The notes: a model not told the origin generated them from the sequence alone. A stretch of 64,000 nt of DNA from Pseudomonas petrae (GCF_021728295.1 NZ_JAKJXE010000004.1:248001-312000); one strand, 5' to 3'. Counted from the first letter of the stretch, positions 27,703 through 35,945 are shown. A program made the numbers and translations.

Positions 27703-29876
27703 TGAATCAGGAAACAATCGCCAAGCTTGTTGGACAGCTAAGCTTTCATGTTGACCTGTCTGGACTTGAACGCTTTCAACGTGGAATGGAACAAGCACGC
27801 CAACGAATGATGGCGATGTCCAAGCAGGCTGACCAACTATCCAAGTCGTTAGGGACAAAGATGGGGTTGAAGGTTGACACGACGGCTCGTGACAAGCTGG
27901 ACCGACAAGTTCGCACGTCGCTTGATAGGGAGTTGAAGGGCGAGGTGATGCTACAGAAGGCACGTCGTGCAACGTTCGCCGCTGAACTGGCTGGGCAGAA
28001 ACTCCAGTTCGCCGGGCAGCGTGAATCGTCATTCCTCACCACGCAATCGCTCAAGGATCGCCAGCAAATGGCGGTGCTTGCGGCCAAGGAGTCCCGTGCC
28101 GAGCAAGCCCGGCTGAAGGTGCAGGGGCAGACCGTTAAGAACGAAGACGCCTTAGCGTCAGCCAAGGCCCGCCAAGCTCGTGTTGAGGCTTTACACGCTC
28201 AACAAGTACAACGCACGCTTAACCTTCAGGCCCAGCAGCAACGCACCATGACGGCGACGCAGCGGCTTGAACAGTCGATGCAGCAAGCTCGCGAGCGTAG
28301 TCAGCGCCAGTCTCAGAAGTACATTGAATCACAGCAGGCGGCGAAGCTGAGGGGCCAGCGCCAAGATGTTTCACACCAACAACGTCAGCAGCGTTTTGAA
28401 TGGCAACAGACACGTCAACAACAATGGGAAGCCAACCAGAACAAGCCCGAGCCGTCTGGTGGATTCCTTGGGCTCGGTACAGCCGGTTTAGCCGTTGGTG
28501 GCGCTGCCGCTGGTGCTGCTGCAATCGTCGCTGCTATCAACGCCCTTGGCGAGCGCATGAGCGCTACACAAGAACGTGTCTCGGGCAGTCAACAGTTTAC
28601 AAACGTACTGGCTCAAGCTGGTGGTAACAACCCAGCAAATCAAAAGATCGTCGCCGATGAGTTTGTTCGAATTGGTCAGAAGTTTGGGACCGCTCTGGAT
28701 ATCGACAGTGCAAAGATGTACCGCACATTCATTATGGCTGAAACTGCTCGGGGCAGTAGCCTAAGTAAAGCCATCGGAACATTCGAAACTCGACAGGCAG
28801 CATTTCGCGGTGCTGGTATGACTCGTGAAGAACAAACACGTGCCAACTTGCAACTACAGCAGATTATGGGCAAGTCTCAATCAGATCGGGAAGATTTAAA
28901 TACCTTCACCGAAGCTGCTCCGCTGTTAATTGAACCTATTCGTCGTGCATGGGCAGCAAGGAACAAACACAAGCTTGATGGAAACCTTGAGAAAGATTTC
29001 CGTGCATCTACAACGGCGGGTAATCTCAAGAGCGTTGATTTCACAAACGGCATTGAACTCTTTGTGAAGGAAAACGCTGCTGCGATTCAACGTCAAAGTG
29101 ATTCTATTGATGCGAACTCTACACGACTGAGCAACCAACAGTTCTTGCAACAACAGGGCATTGATAAGAATCCTGATTTGATCAACGCCATCAACGAGCG
29201 TATCAAGTCCGAACAAGAACTGAACGAGGCTATGGCGCCGTTGAAGCAAACATCCGCTAACTTGGATATTGCTTTGAACAAGCTGATGACTTCAGCCCTT
29301 GGCTGGGTATTCAACAAGGATGGGACATCACAAACCAACGCTGCAAAGATTGATGCACTAAGTCCAGACAAACCTGCTATAGACCTACAAGCCCTCACAG
29401 GCGTTGATGTCGATCCAAGTAAGGCCAGGCAACAAGACCCAATAGATCGCCTCTACAACTTCCTTACAGGAGCTTCAGACTACACCGAAGGTCCTGCAAC
29501 TAAGATGCGGGCAGCACAACTTGATTTTAGCGGTGCATTGAGTCTACCGCAGCTTGATATGTCGAAGTTTGAACAACCAGAGATTGACAGCAAGTTTCAT
29601 CAGATCATGCGAAACATGCAACCAATGTCAGCACCAGAACTATCATTCAGGGCTGCACAGCGGTTTTTCGATGAGTCTCCTTCACGTCCTCAGTCGTCAA
29701 CGGTGAACAATAACAATACGCCGATCAATGTGACGAACAACGTAACGGTGAATGCTCAAACTGGCGCTACCGCTGAAGAGATTAGCCGTCTTGTTGAAAC
29801 TGGTGTCACTGACAAGACGAAAGAAGCCTTGAGAGACCTGCTGAACCAACATGAAATGCCGCAGGACACCGAATGA
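27699..29876 (+). CDS. Phage tail tape-measure-like protein
   Basis: A 725-residue protein with the layout of a tape measure. Residues 1-250 are Gln/Arg/Lys-rich coiled coil; a Gly/Ala hydrophobic segment at about 255-282 (FLGLGTAGLAVGGAAAG) suggests a membrane-active region; then comes a tape-measure-type helical domain with the signature LQQIMGKSQSDREDLNTFTEAAPLLIEPIRRAW. The C-terminus has an Asn-rich NNNNTPINVTNNVTVNAQTGA beta segment as in tape-measure C-termini. Phage proteins of this kind set tail length and enter the host membrane during ejection. No tail tube, sheath, baseplate or capsid gene is present in the element, so it would have to act with a helper phage or in another role. 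Tandem ATGs at 27699 and 27702 follow AAGGAGGTG. Confidence 0.75.
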   Translation: MMNQETIAKLVGQLSFHVDLSGLERFQRGMEQARQRMMAMSKQADQLSKSLGTKMGLKVDTTARDKLDRQVRTSLDRELKGEVMLQKARRATFAAELAGQKLQFAGQRESSFLTTQSLKDRQQMAVLAAKESRAEQARLKVQGQTVKNEDALASAKARQARVEALHAQQVQRTLNLQAQQQRTMTATQRLEQSMQQARERSQRQSQKYIESQQAAKLRGQRQDVSHQQRQQRFEWQQTRQQQWEANQNKPEPSGGFLGLGTAGLAVGGAAAGAAAIVAAINALGERMSATQERVSGSQQFTNVLAQAGGNNPANQKIVADEFVRIGQKFGTALDIDSAKMYRTFIMAETARGSSLSKAIGTFETRQAAFRGAGMTREEQTRANLQLQQIMGKSQSDREDLNTFTEAAPLLIEPIRRAWAARNKHKLDGNLEKDFRASTTAGNLKSVDFTNGIELFVKENAAAIQRQSDSIDANSTRLSNQQFLQQQGIDKNPDLINAINERIKSEQELNEAMAPLKQTSANLDIALNKLMTSALGWVFNKDGTSQTNAAKIDALSPDKPAIDLQALTGVDVDPSKARQQDPIDRLYNFLTGASDYTEGPATKMRAAQLDFSGALSLPQLDMSKFEQPEIDSKFHQIMRNMQPMSAPELSFRAAQRFFDESPSRPQSSTVNNNNTPINVTNNVTVNAQTGATAEEISRLVETGVTDKTKEALRDLLNQHEMPQDTE

Positions 29877-30154
29877 TTATTAAGTGGTTAAAAGCATTGG
29901 TGTTTTGCATGGTGCTTCAGATTGTAGCCAGTCTCGGTGCAATCGCTTATCTGGAAGTCCATAACAACGATATGGCTCGTGAATACTCTTTGCTGGCTGA
30001 ACAGAACGCTCGTGCTTTCACCAGTGCGAGTGTTCTGGATTTGTACAACAGAATTCAACAAGAAATGCAGTATGACAGGATTGCAACAACAAAAGAAATC
30101 ACACGGGCTATTGAGTTGAACAATGCTCGCAATCTATTAATTCAAGGAAACTAA
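29873..30154 (+). CDS. Small membrane protein, 93 aa
   Basis: One N-terminal membrane helix (WLKALVFCMVLQIVASLGAIAYL) and a charged helical outer part. It overlaps the tape-measure stop (ATGA), so it belongs to the same operon. No family recognised; a holin- or spanin-like membrane role is possible but unsupported. Confidence 0.55.
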   Translation: MIIKWLKALVFCMVLQIVASLGAIAYLEVHNNDMAREYSLLAEQNARAFTSASVLDLYNRIQQEMQYDRIATTKEITRAIELNNARNLLIQGN

Positions 30155-30156
30155 AA

Positions 30157-30354
30157 ATGACTTATACAGACATCATGAAACAAACCGACTACGAGTCTGC
30201 CGCTCGTACATACGTCATGGAGAAGTACGGAGCACTTGTCGCTCAAACATTTCCAATCCTTTCCAGCATTTTGATACGTGGGATTATCGCTGGCAAACCT
30301 GAATCAATGGTTCTGGCTGAGGTTCTGGCTGGATATTCATTGAAGCCACTTTGA
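30157..30354 (+). CDS. Hypothetical protein, 65 aa
   Basis: A short protein (MTYTDIMKQTDYESAARTYVM...) with AAGGAA seven bases before its ATG, two bases after the preceding stop. Last gene of the tape-measure operon; a terminator-like hairpin follows at 30448. No family recognised. Confidence 0.5.
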   Translation: MTYTDIMKQTDYESAARTYVMEKYGALVAQTFPILSSILIRGIIAGKPESMVLAEVLAGYSLKPL

Positions 30355-30447
30355 CCGATACCTTCAATATAGCCTAAGCACTACAGAAGGTTGACCTGAA
30401 AGGCATCAGGTGGTATAGTCCCCACCTTAACGCGAACGACCAAACCT

Positions 30448-30489
30448 CACATCCGCCACCGCCAAGGTGACCTCGGAGTGTGGTTTTCT
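30448..30489 (+). terminator. Terminator-like hairpin after the tape-measure operon
   Basis: CACATCCG (30448-30455) pairs with CGGA-G-TGTG (30474-30482), with an inner CACC/GGTG hairpin at 30457-30469, followed by GTTTTCT. Two further perfect hairpins lie just upstream (CCTGA/TCAGG at 30395-30410 and GGTGG/CCACC at 30409-30426, mutually overlapping). Confidence 0.6.
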
Positions 30490-30572
30490 GGCGTCTGCGT
30501 TTTGACACTTTACCCATCTGGCACAACCCGCGAGGAATGCCTATGCAAATAACTTGAACAGGAGAATAAACA

Positions 30573-31214
30573 ATGGCAAAGAGTAAAGTCACAGAAGAAG
30601 GTCGTATTACGGCGATCCAGATGCGTTCTGAGGGAATGCAGTACAAGCATATTGCGGAAACCCTATCCAGTAAAGGCGTCACCTTCGACTGGTGTAAACG
30701 AAATCTCAGCACAGTGAAAGTGTTCGGCACTCACTTCTACCTAATGGAACAGATTATTCCGTTGGGCGTTCGCCCGGAAGGAATTTCCCGCAGCACGTTG
30801 AACAAGCTGATTCGCCAAGCCCATGGCATAAATAGCGGCGATCCGATTCCGTCAAAAATCGTTCAGCAGGTAAGGCGAGCGCTACCAGATGACGTGTTCA
30901 TCCGCCCTGACTGGATGGACCCCCAGTCAGCAGAGGCCACTCAACGAGCTATCGTAATTGGCACGACAATCTTGATGGATCGGCTTGAGGAACTGACAGC
31001 TGATGTATGCCAGCTTTGCCCCGGCGCCTCCGCATGGCATGTTCGTGATTACATGCTCAAGCAACTGACCGGTGATTATCCCGGCGGACCGCTGGTCCAA
31101 GGCCAGCACATGGAGCAAGCAGTTGGAAAGATGGTTGTGCGTATGCCGCAGATTACCCCGTCTGAGCGTCCGCCACTTACCACGGATACTGAGTTTGAGG
31201 CGCTGTGCATTTGA
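30573..31214 (+). CDS. Hypothetical protein with N-terminal helix-turn-helix, 213 aa
   Basis: The N-terminal 60 residues (EEGRITAIQMRSEGMQYKHIAETLSSKGVTFDWCKRNLSTVKV) look like a resolvase- or small-terminase-type helix-turn-helix. The rest has no recognised family. AGGAG lies 8 bases before ATG 30573. It is separated from the tape-measure operon by a hairpin-rich gap and followed by the long structured non-coding region. A regulator or a DNA-packaging recognition protein is conceivable; I cannot decide. Confidence 0.55.
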   Translation: MAKSKVTEEGRITAIQMRSEGMQYKHIAETLSSKGVTFDWCKRNLSTVKVFGTHFYLMEQIIPLGVRPEGISRSTLNKLIRQAHGINSGDPIPSKIVQQVRRALPDDVFIRPDWMDPQSAEATQRAIVIGTTILMDRLEELTADVCQLCPGASAWHVRDYMLKQLTGDYPGGPLVQGQHMEQAVGKMVVRMPQITPSERPPLTTDTEFEALCI

Positions 31215-31252
31215 CTGCACCTTCTGAACAGAGAGAATACACATAGTGCACA

Positions 31253-31923
31253 GGTGCGGTGAGTCATGTCTGAGAGTGGTTCACACCCGAGAGTACCGCA
31301 TCTGCACTTTTTGTACAGAAGATATATATAAGGTGTAGAAGTGCATACGGAACAATTCAGACGTTGACGTCTAAGGTTTACACTCTGGTGACTTCGCACC
31401 ACTGAAGACCTCAGCACAGAATCACACTTAAATAAAATAAGTCTACACAAAACCGCCCTTGCTCTTGCCTTTGATCTTAACTGTATGCTCCGCATACGGG
31501 TTAACCATCTCTTCGTGGTAACGAGTGCTGTCGCACTTCGTGATTATGCACGAAACAGAAGATCACAGGCGAAGAGCAGGATTTTTGTTGATCTCATTTA
31601 TTTATTAGTGATCGACCGAAGGTCATGTGTCGATTCTTCCACCGCGAGGTGGGGATCAACCTCAACGGTGAATGACCTTACAGCTAACCGCTGTGATGAA
31701 CATCTGCCTTGACCGTGCATCAGTTCTTAGTCTGTCAGTGCAGAGCGACGGGCACTGCGCCATAGCGGAAGCTATGAGGCTGACTCCTCTCTGGGGCGAT
31801 GTGCGTCAGTAATTCAGAGTAAACCCCTCAGAAATAGGTTTAAAACCCTGCTCCGAGTGTGGATATTCTATGGCCTGAAAGTTGTAGCACGTCTCTAGCC
31901 CAGTGTTTCCGGGGACTTGTGCT
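31253..31923 (+). ncRNA. Candidate large structured RNA
   Basis: About 670 bases without a credible gene contain at least 13 local inverted repeats. They include GGTGCGGT/ACCGCATC (31253-31302), TGCACTTT..TACA/TGTA-GAAGTGCA (31303-31345), TGGTG-ACTTCG-CACCA (31386-31401), GTATGC/GCATAC (31483-31497), CGAGTGC/GCACTTCG (31522-31540), GACC/GGTC (31614-31624), CCACC-GCGA-GGTGG (31639-31652), ACAGC/GCTGT (31680-31694), CAGTGC/GCACTG (31736-31757), CATAGC-GGAA-GCTATG (31761-31776), CTGAC/GTCAG (31780-31809) and AGCACGTCTC/GGGAC-TT-GTGCT (31886-31923). The two GNRA loops are on the plus strand, which favours that strand. No known RNA class was recognised. Confidence 0.55.
31359..31372. promoter_or_regulatory. 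Perfect palindrome AGACGT-TG-ACGTCT
   Basis: A 6+2+6 inverted repeat within the structured region. Its two-base spacer suits a dimeric repressor site better than an RNA hairpin. Confidence 0.35.
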
Positions 31924-31976
31924 GACCAGTTGCCAAGCTGGATACATTCAAAGCTATTAATTAGCAAGCTAACGAT

Positions 31977-32363
31977 CTAAATCGCCTCTGAGATTGCAAC
32001 CTTCGCTGCCCAGACGCAAGCCAGCTCTTCCTCAAGCGCTGTCATCTTGTCGTACACAGCAGCAGAGATTGCTGGGGAGTAGGACATAGCCATGAGCGTG
32101 GCTTCACGTTTCGGGAAGACGTAGCATTTCTGCGTGCGGTTTCTGTCGTCAATGTAATCTCCCAAAAATTTGGGAGATTGAGATTCACCCAGTGTTTGCA
32201 CCACTTTGCCCATAAAGTGATCATGACGTAGCTCTGTGTATTTCTTAGCCTGCCCATTGGCAAACAGAGCGGCACGCTCCTTGTTGATCATATCGACAAT
32301 ATCCAGCGAGGTCAGAATTGTTCCAGAGCCGGTGGAACTTCTCGTGCCAGCTTTTGGGTGCAT
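31977..32363 (-). CDS. Rha-family phage regulatory protein
   Basis: About 128 residues. The body (TSLDIVDMINKE...KYTELRHDHFMGKVVQTLG..., DYIDDRNRTQKCYVFPKREATLMAMSYSP) matches the N-terminal part of Rha-type phage regulators, which carry a short DNA-binding module and are typical of temperate phages. ATG 32363 was chosen; TTG 32384 would add seven residues. It is divergent from the resolvase gene, with the res-like site between them, and convergent with the structured region. Confidence 0.65.
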   Translation of the reverse strand: MHPKAGTRSSTGSGTILTSLDIVDMINKERAALFANGQAKKYTELRHDHFMGKVVQTLGESQSPKFLGDYIDDRNRTQKCYVFPKREATLMAMSYSPAISAAVYDKMTALEEELACVWAAKVAISEAI

Positions 32364-32396
32364 CGCCGATTGTCCCGGCAACACCAGTTCTTACTA

Positions 32397-32520
32397 CTAT
32401 CAATTAGGTCTACTCAAGTGGTAGTGAGATAGCCGCTGATCTATTGCTATCAAATACCACTATTAGATAGCTATATGATCGCATTATCATTCGTCTATCA
32501 GATCGCGAGCTAAAGGATAG
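32397..32520. promoter_or_regulatory. Res-like site of the serine recombinase
   Basis: Three segments each start CTATC and end GATAG: 32397-32432 (36 bp), 32447-32470 (24 bp) and 32495-32520 (26 bp). Three unequal inverted-repeat subsites directly upstream of a resolvase gene are the layout of Tn3-type res sites. The last one covers the ribosome site of the resolvase gene, so it may also act as its operator. Confidence 0.6.
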
Positions 32521-32526
32521 ACAACC

Positions 32527-33147
32527 ATGAACGCCCACTTGTACCTTCGAGCATCAACCAAGGATCAAGACGCCAATCGTGCAAAGGCGGCATTAGAAGC
32601 CTTCGCTGCTGACAAGGGTTTGAGCATCATCGGCGTCTACGCCGAGAACATTTCCGGCACTAAGCTCAACCGTCCTGAATTGATGCGCCTGCTGAACAGT
32701 GCCAGCGCTGGTGAAATTCTCTTGTGCGAATCTGTGGACAGACTTTCGAGACTGTCCCAAGCCGACTGGGAGACTCTCAAAGCAGCAATCAAGGCCAAGG
32801 GGTTGCGTCTGGTGATCGCCGACCTACCAACGACGCACATGCTGATCGATGACAAAGGCATCACAGGCCAGATCATGGAAGTTATCAGCAACATGCTGCT
32901 GGACCTCATGGCGACAATGGCCCGTCTGGACCAAGAAAAGCGTGTAGAGCGTATCAACCAAGGCTTGGCGAACAAGCGTACTGCCGAAGGCTGGACCCCA
33001 CCGGGTAAGGCTAAGAACGCTGCCAAGTGGGACAAGATCACCAAGCTTCTGATTGCACACCCGACCATGAGCGCTGACCATGTAGCCAAGCTCGCTGGAT
33101 GCGGTGTTGCCACTGTGTACCGTGTTAAGCGTGATCAGAAAGCCTAA
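32527..33147 (+). CDS. Serine recombinase, resolvase/invertase family
   Basis: A 206-residue small serine recombinase. The catalytic serine is Ser10 in YLRASTKDQD, with the conserved ESVDRLSRL motif (Arg residues of the active site), a long E helix near 110-135 and a C-terminal helix-turn-helix (SADHVAKLAGCGVATVYRVKR). AAGGA precedes ATG 32527. With the res-like site upstream and the iterons downstream it most likely resolves dimers of an episomal form; DNA inversion is an alternative. Confidence 0.88.
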   Translation: MNAHLYLRASTKDQDANRAKAALEAFAADKGLSIIGVYAENISGTKLNRPELMRLLNSASAGEILLCESVDRLSRLSQADWETLKAAIKAKGLRLVIADLPTTHMLIDDKGITGQIMEVISNMLLDLMATMARLDQEKRVERINQGLANKRTAEGWTPPGKAKNAAKWDKITKLLIAHPTMSADHVAKLAGCGVATVYRVKRDQKA

Positions 33148-33166
33148 CCGTTCTACGTGTCAGCAG

Positions 33167-33188
33167 AGCCCGCCACGTGCGGGCTTTG
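33167..33188 (+). terminator. Terminator after the serine recombinase
   Basis: AGCCCGC / GCGGGCT perfect 7-bp stem with a CACGT loop, followed by TTGT; 20 bases after the recombinase stop codon. Confidence 0.75.
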
Positions 33189-33821
33189 TCATGCCAGTTC
33201 TTGGCCCAACGAGTGACCAACTCCCAGCAGTGAGCACGCCACGATAGGCATCGAGCAGGGTCGTCAGGACTTATTATGAGATTAGTCAGCGTCATGACTG
33301 CTCAGTGAGCTACCCGCTTATCAACTCCAGCAAAAACACCATCCCGCCATTATTATTTCCCAGCCAGAAAACTCAGTCGCCCTTGAATGTGCTCGCCTTT
33401 CCACAGCGGGAATTTGAAATCGCCAGAAAACGTCCATCGCTCACATCACGAAGTGACGATCATCCTGCTCCCTCAATGGATGCACAGCTTCAGCTTTGGC
33501 AGGTGCAATTGCATCCCCAGCCCTCGACATCCGTTCCCACCCAACCAAGCTCAACGCAAATGCACAACTCAACAGGGCAGCCAACCACGACTTCATTTGT
33601 TGCAATCCTCAGCAGGGTAACGGACATAGGGCGCTGCATTATCCTGATGCAATGCCACATTGCCACTGTCAGTCGTCGGATTGCCTTGTTCGGTGGGAAA
33701 GTCGCATGCGCTGGTCTGTTCCGAGCAGGAAGGCACTGTAGATCGCATCGCAAAATCTGATGACACTCAGAAGCCTCATCCGGTACGTTGCTCGACCTAA
33801 TCTCGCTTAAGGACGACCCCG
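33189..33821. other. Gene-free stretch of about 630 bases in the element
   Basis: A 151-codon frame starting at GTG 33305 is rich in Pro, Ser, Gln and His with no ribosome site and is not believed. No strong repeat or hairpin was found. Confidence 0.5.
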
Positions 33822-34523
33822 ATGATTCCCGATGAAATAATTGAACAGGTGACGACAGACTCGATTAACGGCGTCCTTCGTCTCATTTCCTATGTCCGGG
33901 ATCAGATAACCGACCAGCCGGACTATTCTGAACGCGAACATGAGGTGTCGCTCGAAGCATTCGCCCTCGTGAGCAGCCTTCATGAAGCCGACATGATCCA
34001 CACTGATGTGTTTGAACCTGAACTTGACGGCAATATGCAAGACGCGTGCATGAAAATCTGGCAATACCTGAAGCTCGTTGAGACGCAACTCAGTGCTCAA
34101 GCTTCAGGCCGTCGCCTCCAGAGTCTGAAGGAGAAGTTCACGGTTGCAATTACAAACGGCTTCGCCTATGAATTCACCGAAGGTGATATCAAACGTGTTC
34201 AGGAGCTGATCAACGAGCTACGTGACGAGCTGACGAAGGAGTCCCGGCTTGACGAGAATCATAAACGTCGGCTGATGAGACGACTGGAGGCGTTGCAAAA
34301 GGAATTGCATAAAAAGGTATCAGACCTCGACAACTTTTACGGGCTGCTTGGAGCATTCGGTGTCGCAGCCGGTAAGCTGGGCACTGACGCCAAACCGCTT
34401 GTAGACCGTGTCAAAGAGATTGTTGGCATCGCATGGAAGTCAGAAGCTCGTGCTGAGCAGCTATCCAGCAGTGCGGAGAATCCACTACTCGGCAGTGACG
34501 CTGAGCCTCCAGCCTTGAGCTGA
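33822..34523 (+). CDS. Hypothetical protein, 233 aa
   Basis: An acidic, mostly helical protein. Residues 100-175 are charged and probably coiled coil (EGDIKRVQELINELRDELTKESRLDENHKRRLMRRLEALQ region), followed by a weakly hydrophobic helix pair (FYGLLGAFGVAAGKLG) near 180-200. AAGGA precedes ATG 33822. It is a single gene between the resolvase and the iterons, the usual place for accessory cargo. No family recognised; a superinfection or defence role is possible but unsupported. Confidence 0.55.
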   Translation: MIPDEIIEQVTTDSINGVLRLISYVRDQITDQPDYSEREHEVSLEAFALVSSLHEADMIHTDVFEPELDGNMQDACMKIWQYLKLVETQLSAQASGRRLQSLKEKFTVAITNGFAYEFTEGDIKRVQELINELRDELTKESRLDENHKRRLMRRLEALQKELHKKVSDLDNFYGLLGAFGVAAGKLGTDAKPLVDRVKEIVGIAWKSEARAEQLSSSAENPLLGSDAEPPALS

Positions 34524-34824
34524 CCATCTGGGGACGCGGGTCTGCACAATTGAGGCCCGTACTGGATGTAAGGCTATCTCGGCAACACCTTGCACGACCA
34601 ACAGTGGATCGTCTGGAACAAATCATCAGCGGCGAGGGAATCGCCGCCAAGACAGTCATGCTCACGCCAGCGGATTCACCCTCATCCTCGCGGATGTACA
34701 TCAATCCAATACGAAGATAATAGAAATCCAGCTCTTGCCTTGCCCTTGCTTTACAGATTGTTCGTGCAGAGCCCTAAAAGCTTTTTCTCTACATCTCTCT
34801 GTATAGATATCTGTCTCATTACTG
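34524..34824. other. Non-coding stretch before the iterons
   Basis: No gene. One small perfect hairpin (CATCC-TCGC-GGATG, about 34682-34695). The last 90 bases are T- and A-rich and lie directly beside the iteron-like array, as a DNA-unwinding element would. Confidence 0.4.
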
Positions 34825-34958
34825 GGTCATCCTGACCTATGCCGGGTAGGTCATATTGAGCTATGGCACGGTTCATCCTGACCTATGGCACCCCACCCGG
34901 TGAGCTTTCCCACGGGTCATATTGCCCTGCCGCACAGGTCATCCTGCATCACGCATCC
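34825..34958. repeat. Six tandem 22-bp iteron-like repeats (putative origin)
   Basis: Units start at 34825 (24 bp), 34849, 34871, 34893, 34915 and 34937. The consensus is about GGTCATATTGAGCTATGGCA followed by C; units alternate CCTG and ATTG after GGTCAT, and the fourth unit keeps only its right half (TGAGCTTTCCCACG). The array overlaps the 3' end of the initiator-like gene. A 22-bp period is typical of iteron origins of plasmids. Confidence 0.65.
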
Positions 34959-35472
34959 AAGGCGGAGAATCGTCGTAAGCGTCATCGTCCACATCTGGAA
35001 CGGTCGCCATCACCACCAACGACAGCGTAGGCTTCGCCACCTTCGGTAACGCTATCGGGGCGTACTCTGGGACGCGTTCACACTCAGGGTCTGGAATGAC
35101 CACCACAGGCTTAGGGATCGCCTTGTGCGGCGCCACAGGAGCCAGAACCAAATCGTGCGTGATCGTCATCGAGTTTGAAAACGCACACCCGTGGATTTTA
35201 CGTTTCTCAATAGCCAGATAGCCGTGCTTGGTCATCTTGCCAACGAAACGCTTCACGGTGCTCAGGTCGCAGCCACAGGCATAGGCAATATCGGCTTGGT
35301 TATCGAACCAAGGGTTGCCCAACTTTTTCGTAAAGTAGTCGTGACGTTTCTTCATCCACGCCCACAAGATTTTGTCTTGGGCATTGATCGGGATGATTTC
35401 GCAGGTAGTGCGGCTGATGAAGTGTTTTGCGGTGAGAAGATCGAGGGGGATTTTGCAGAATTCTTCAGACAT
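34939..35472 (-). CDS. Winged-helix, replication-initiator-like protein
   Basis: A 177-residue protein. Residues 1-110 (FCKIPLDLL...AQDKILWAWMKKRHDYFTKKLGN....NQADIAYACGCDLSTVKRFVGKMTKHGYLAIEK) form a winged helix-turn-helix of the sort found in plasmid and phage replication or regulatory proteins. Residues 125-177 are Pro- and Asp-rich. AAGGAGA precedes ATG 35472. It lies beside six 22-bp tandem repeats and upstream of it are two perfect palindromes. An initiator role is inferred from context; a repressor is the main alternative. Confidence 0.6.
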   Translation of the reverse strand: MSEEFCKIPLDLLTAKHFISRTTCEIIPINAQDKILWAWMKKRHDYFTKKLGNPWFDNQADIAYACGCDLSTVKRFVGKMTKHGYLAIEKRKIHGCAFSNSMTITHDLVLAPVAPHKAIPKPVVVIPDPECERVPEYAPIALPKVAKPTLSLVVMATVPDVDDDAYDDSPPWMRDAG

Positions 35473-35945
35473 GGCGGGTGCGTCTCCTTGTGGTCAGTTC
35501 ATTAAGTGTTTCACGTCCTTCGGCGTAATCGCCGTGCTGGATGTTTGGTCGCCGTGATTGGCGAAGGACAGAATACTCCCACATTACAGGGCGTGAGTCA
35601 ACCAAAATTTCTTGCAATCTGTGACAGATGTGATAGTGACTTATGGCGGCTTCAGGAGGGCATCTGAAAGCTTGCAGGAGACGCGATAGCATAATAGACA
35701 TGCTAGGGTAGCTCTCTAGGCTATACAGCGTCTCTGGCGAGGTCTGGTGCGTAATAATGCCGCTGGTGAGTGATTCGATGGGACGTGCATCTAGCCGACG
35801 CAACGAGCATTAACAGACGATAGCTTGCGAAAAATGAACGATGTAAGATCGCCAGCACAATGCACCACTTAGGTGTACCTAAACGCTGTCACACTTCGAG
35901 ATTTTGTCACTGACAACTCATTGATTTACAACGAGTTTTTAGATA
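35473..35945. promoter_or_regulatory. Control region between the initiator-like gene and attR
   Basis: This gene-free stretch contains two perfect palindromes, ATCTGT-G-ACAGAT (35617-35629) and TTAGGT-GT-ACCTAA (35869-35882), a TGTCACACTT site (35887) like those near the integrase, and a terminator-like hairpin at 35915. The promoter of the minus-strand initiator-like gene should lie here. Confidence 0.5.
35915..35942 (+). terminator. Terminator-like hairpin next to attR
   Basis: AACTCATTG / CAACGAGTT, a 9-bp stem with one G-T pair and loop ATTTA, followed by TTT on the plus strand. It would stop plus-strand transcripts from the element before the ffs gene. Confidence 0.55.

Noticed and set aside
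31485..31712. 75-codon frame inside the structured region
   Set aside because: No ribosome site and it crosses at least five perfect hairpins; an RNA explanation fits better.
31600..31720. tRNA or tRNA-like gene
   Set aside because: No T-loop consensus, anticodon arm or acceptor stem in the right geometry was found among the hairpins.
33305..33760. 151-codon frame in the element
   Set aside because: GTG start without a ribosome site, low-complexity Pro/Ser/Gln/His composition and no recognisable domain.
34825..34958. CRISPR array
   Set aside because: The 22-bp units are contiguous with no unique spacers and diverge from each other; iterons are the better reading.
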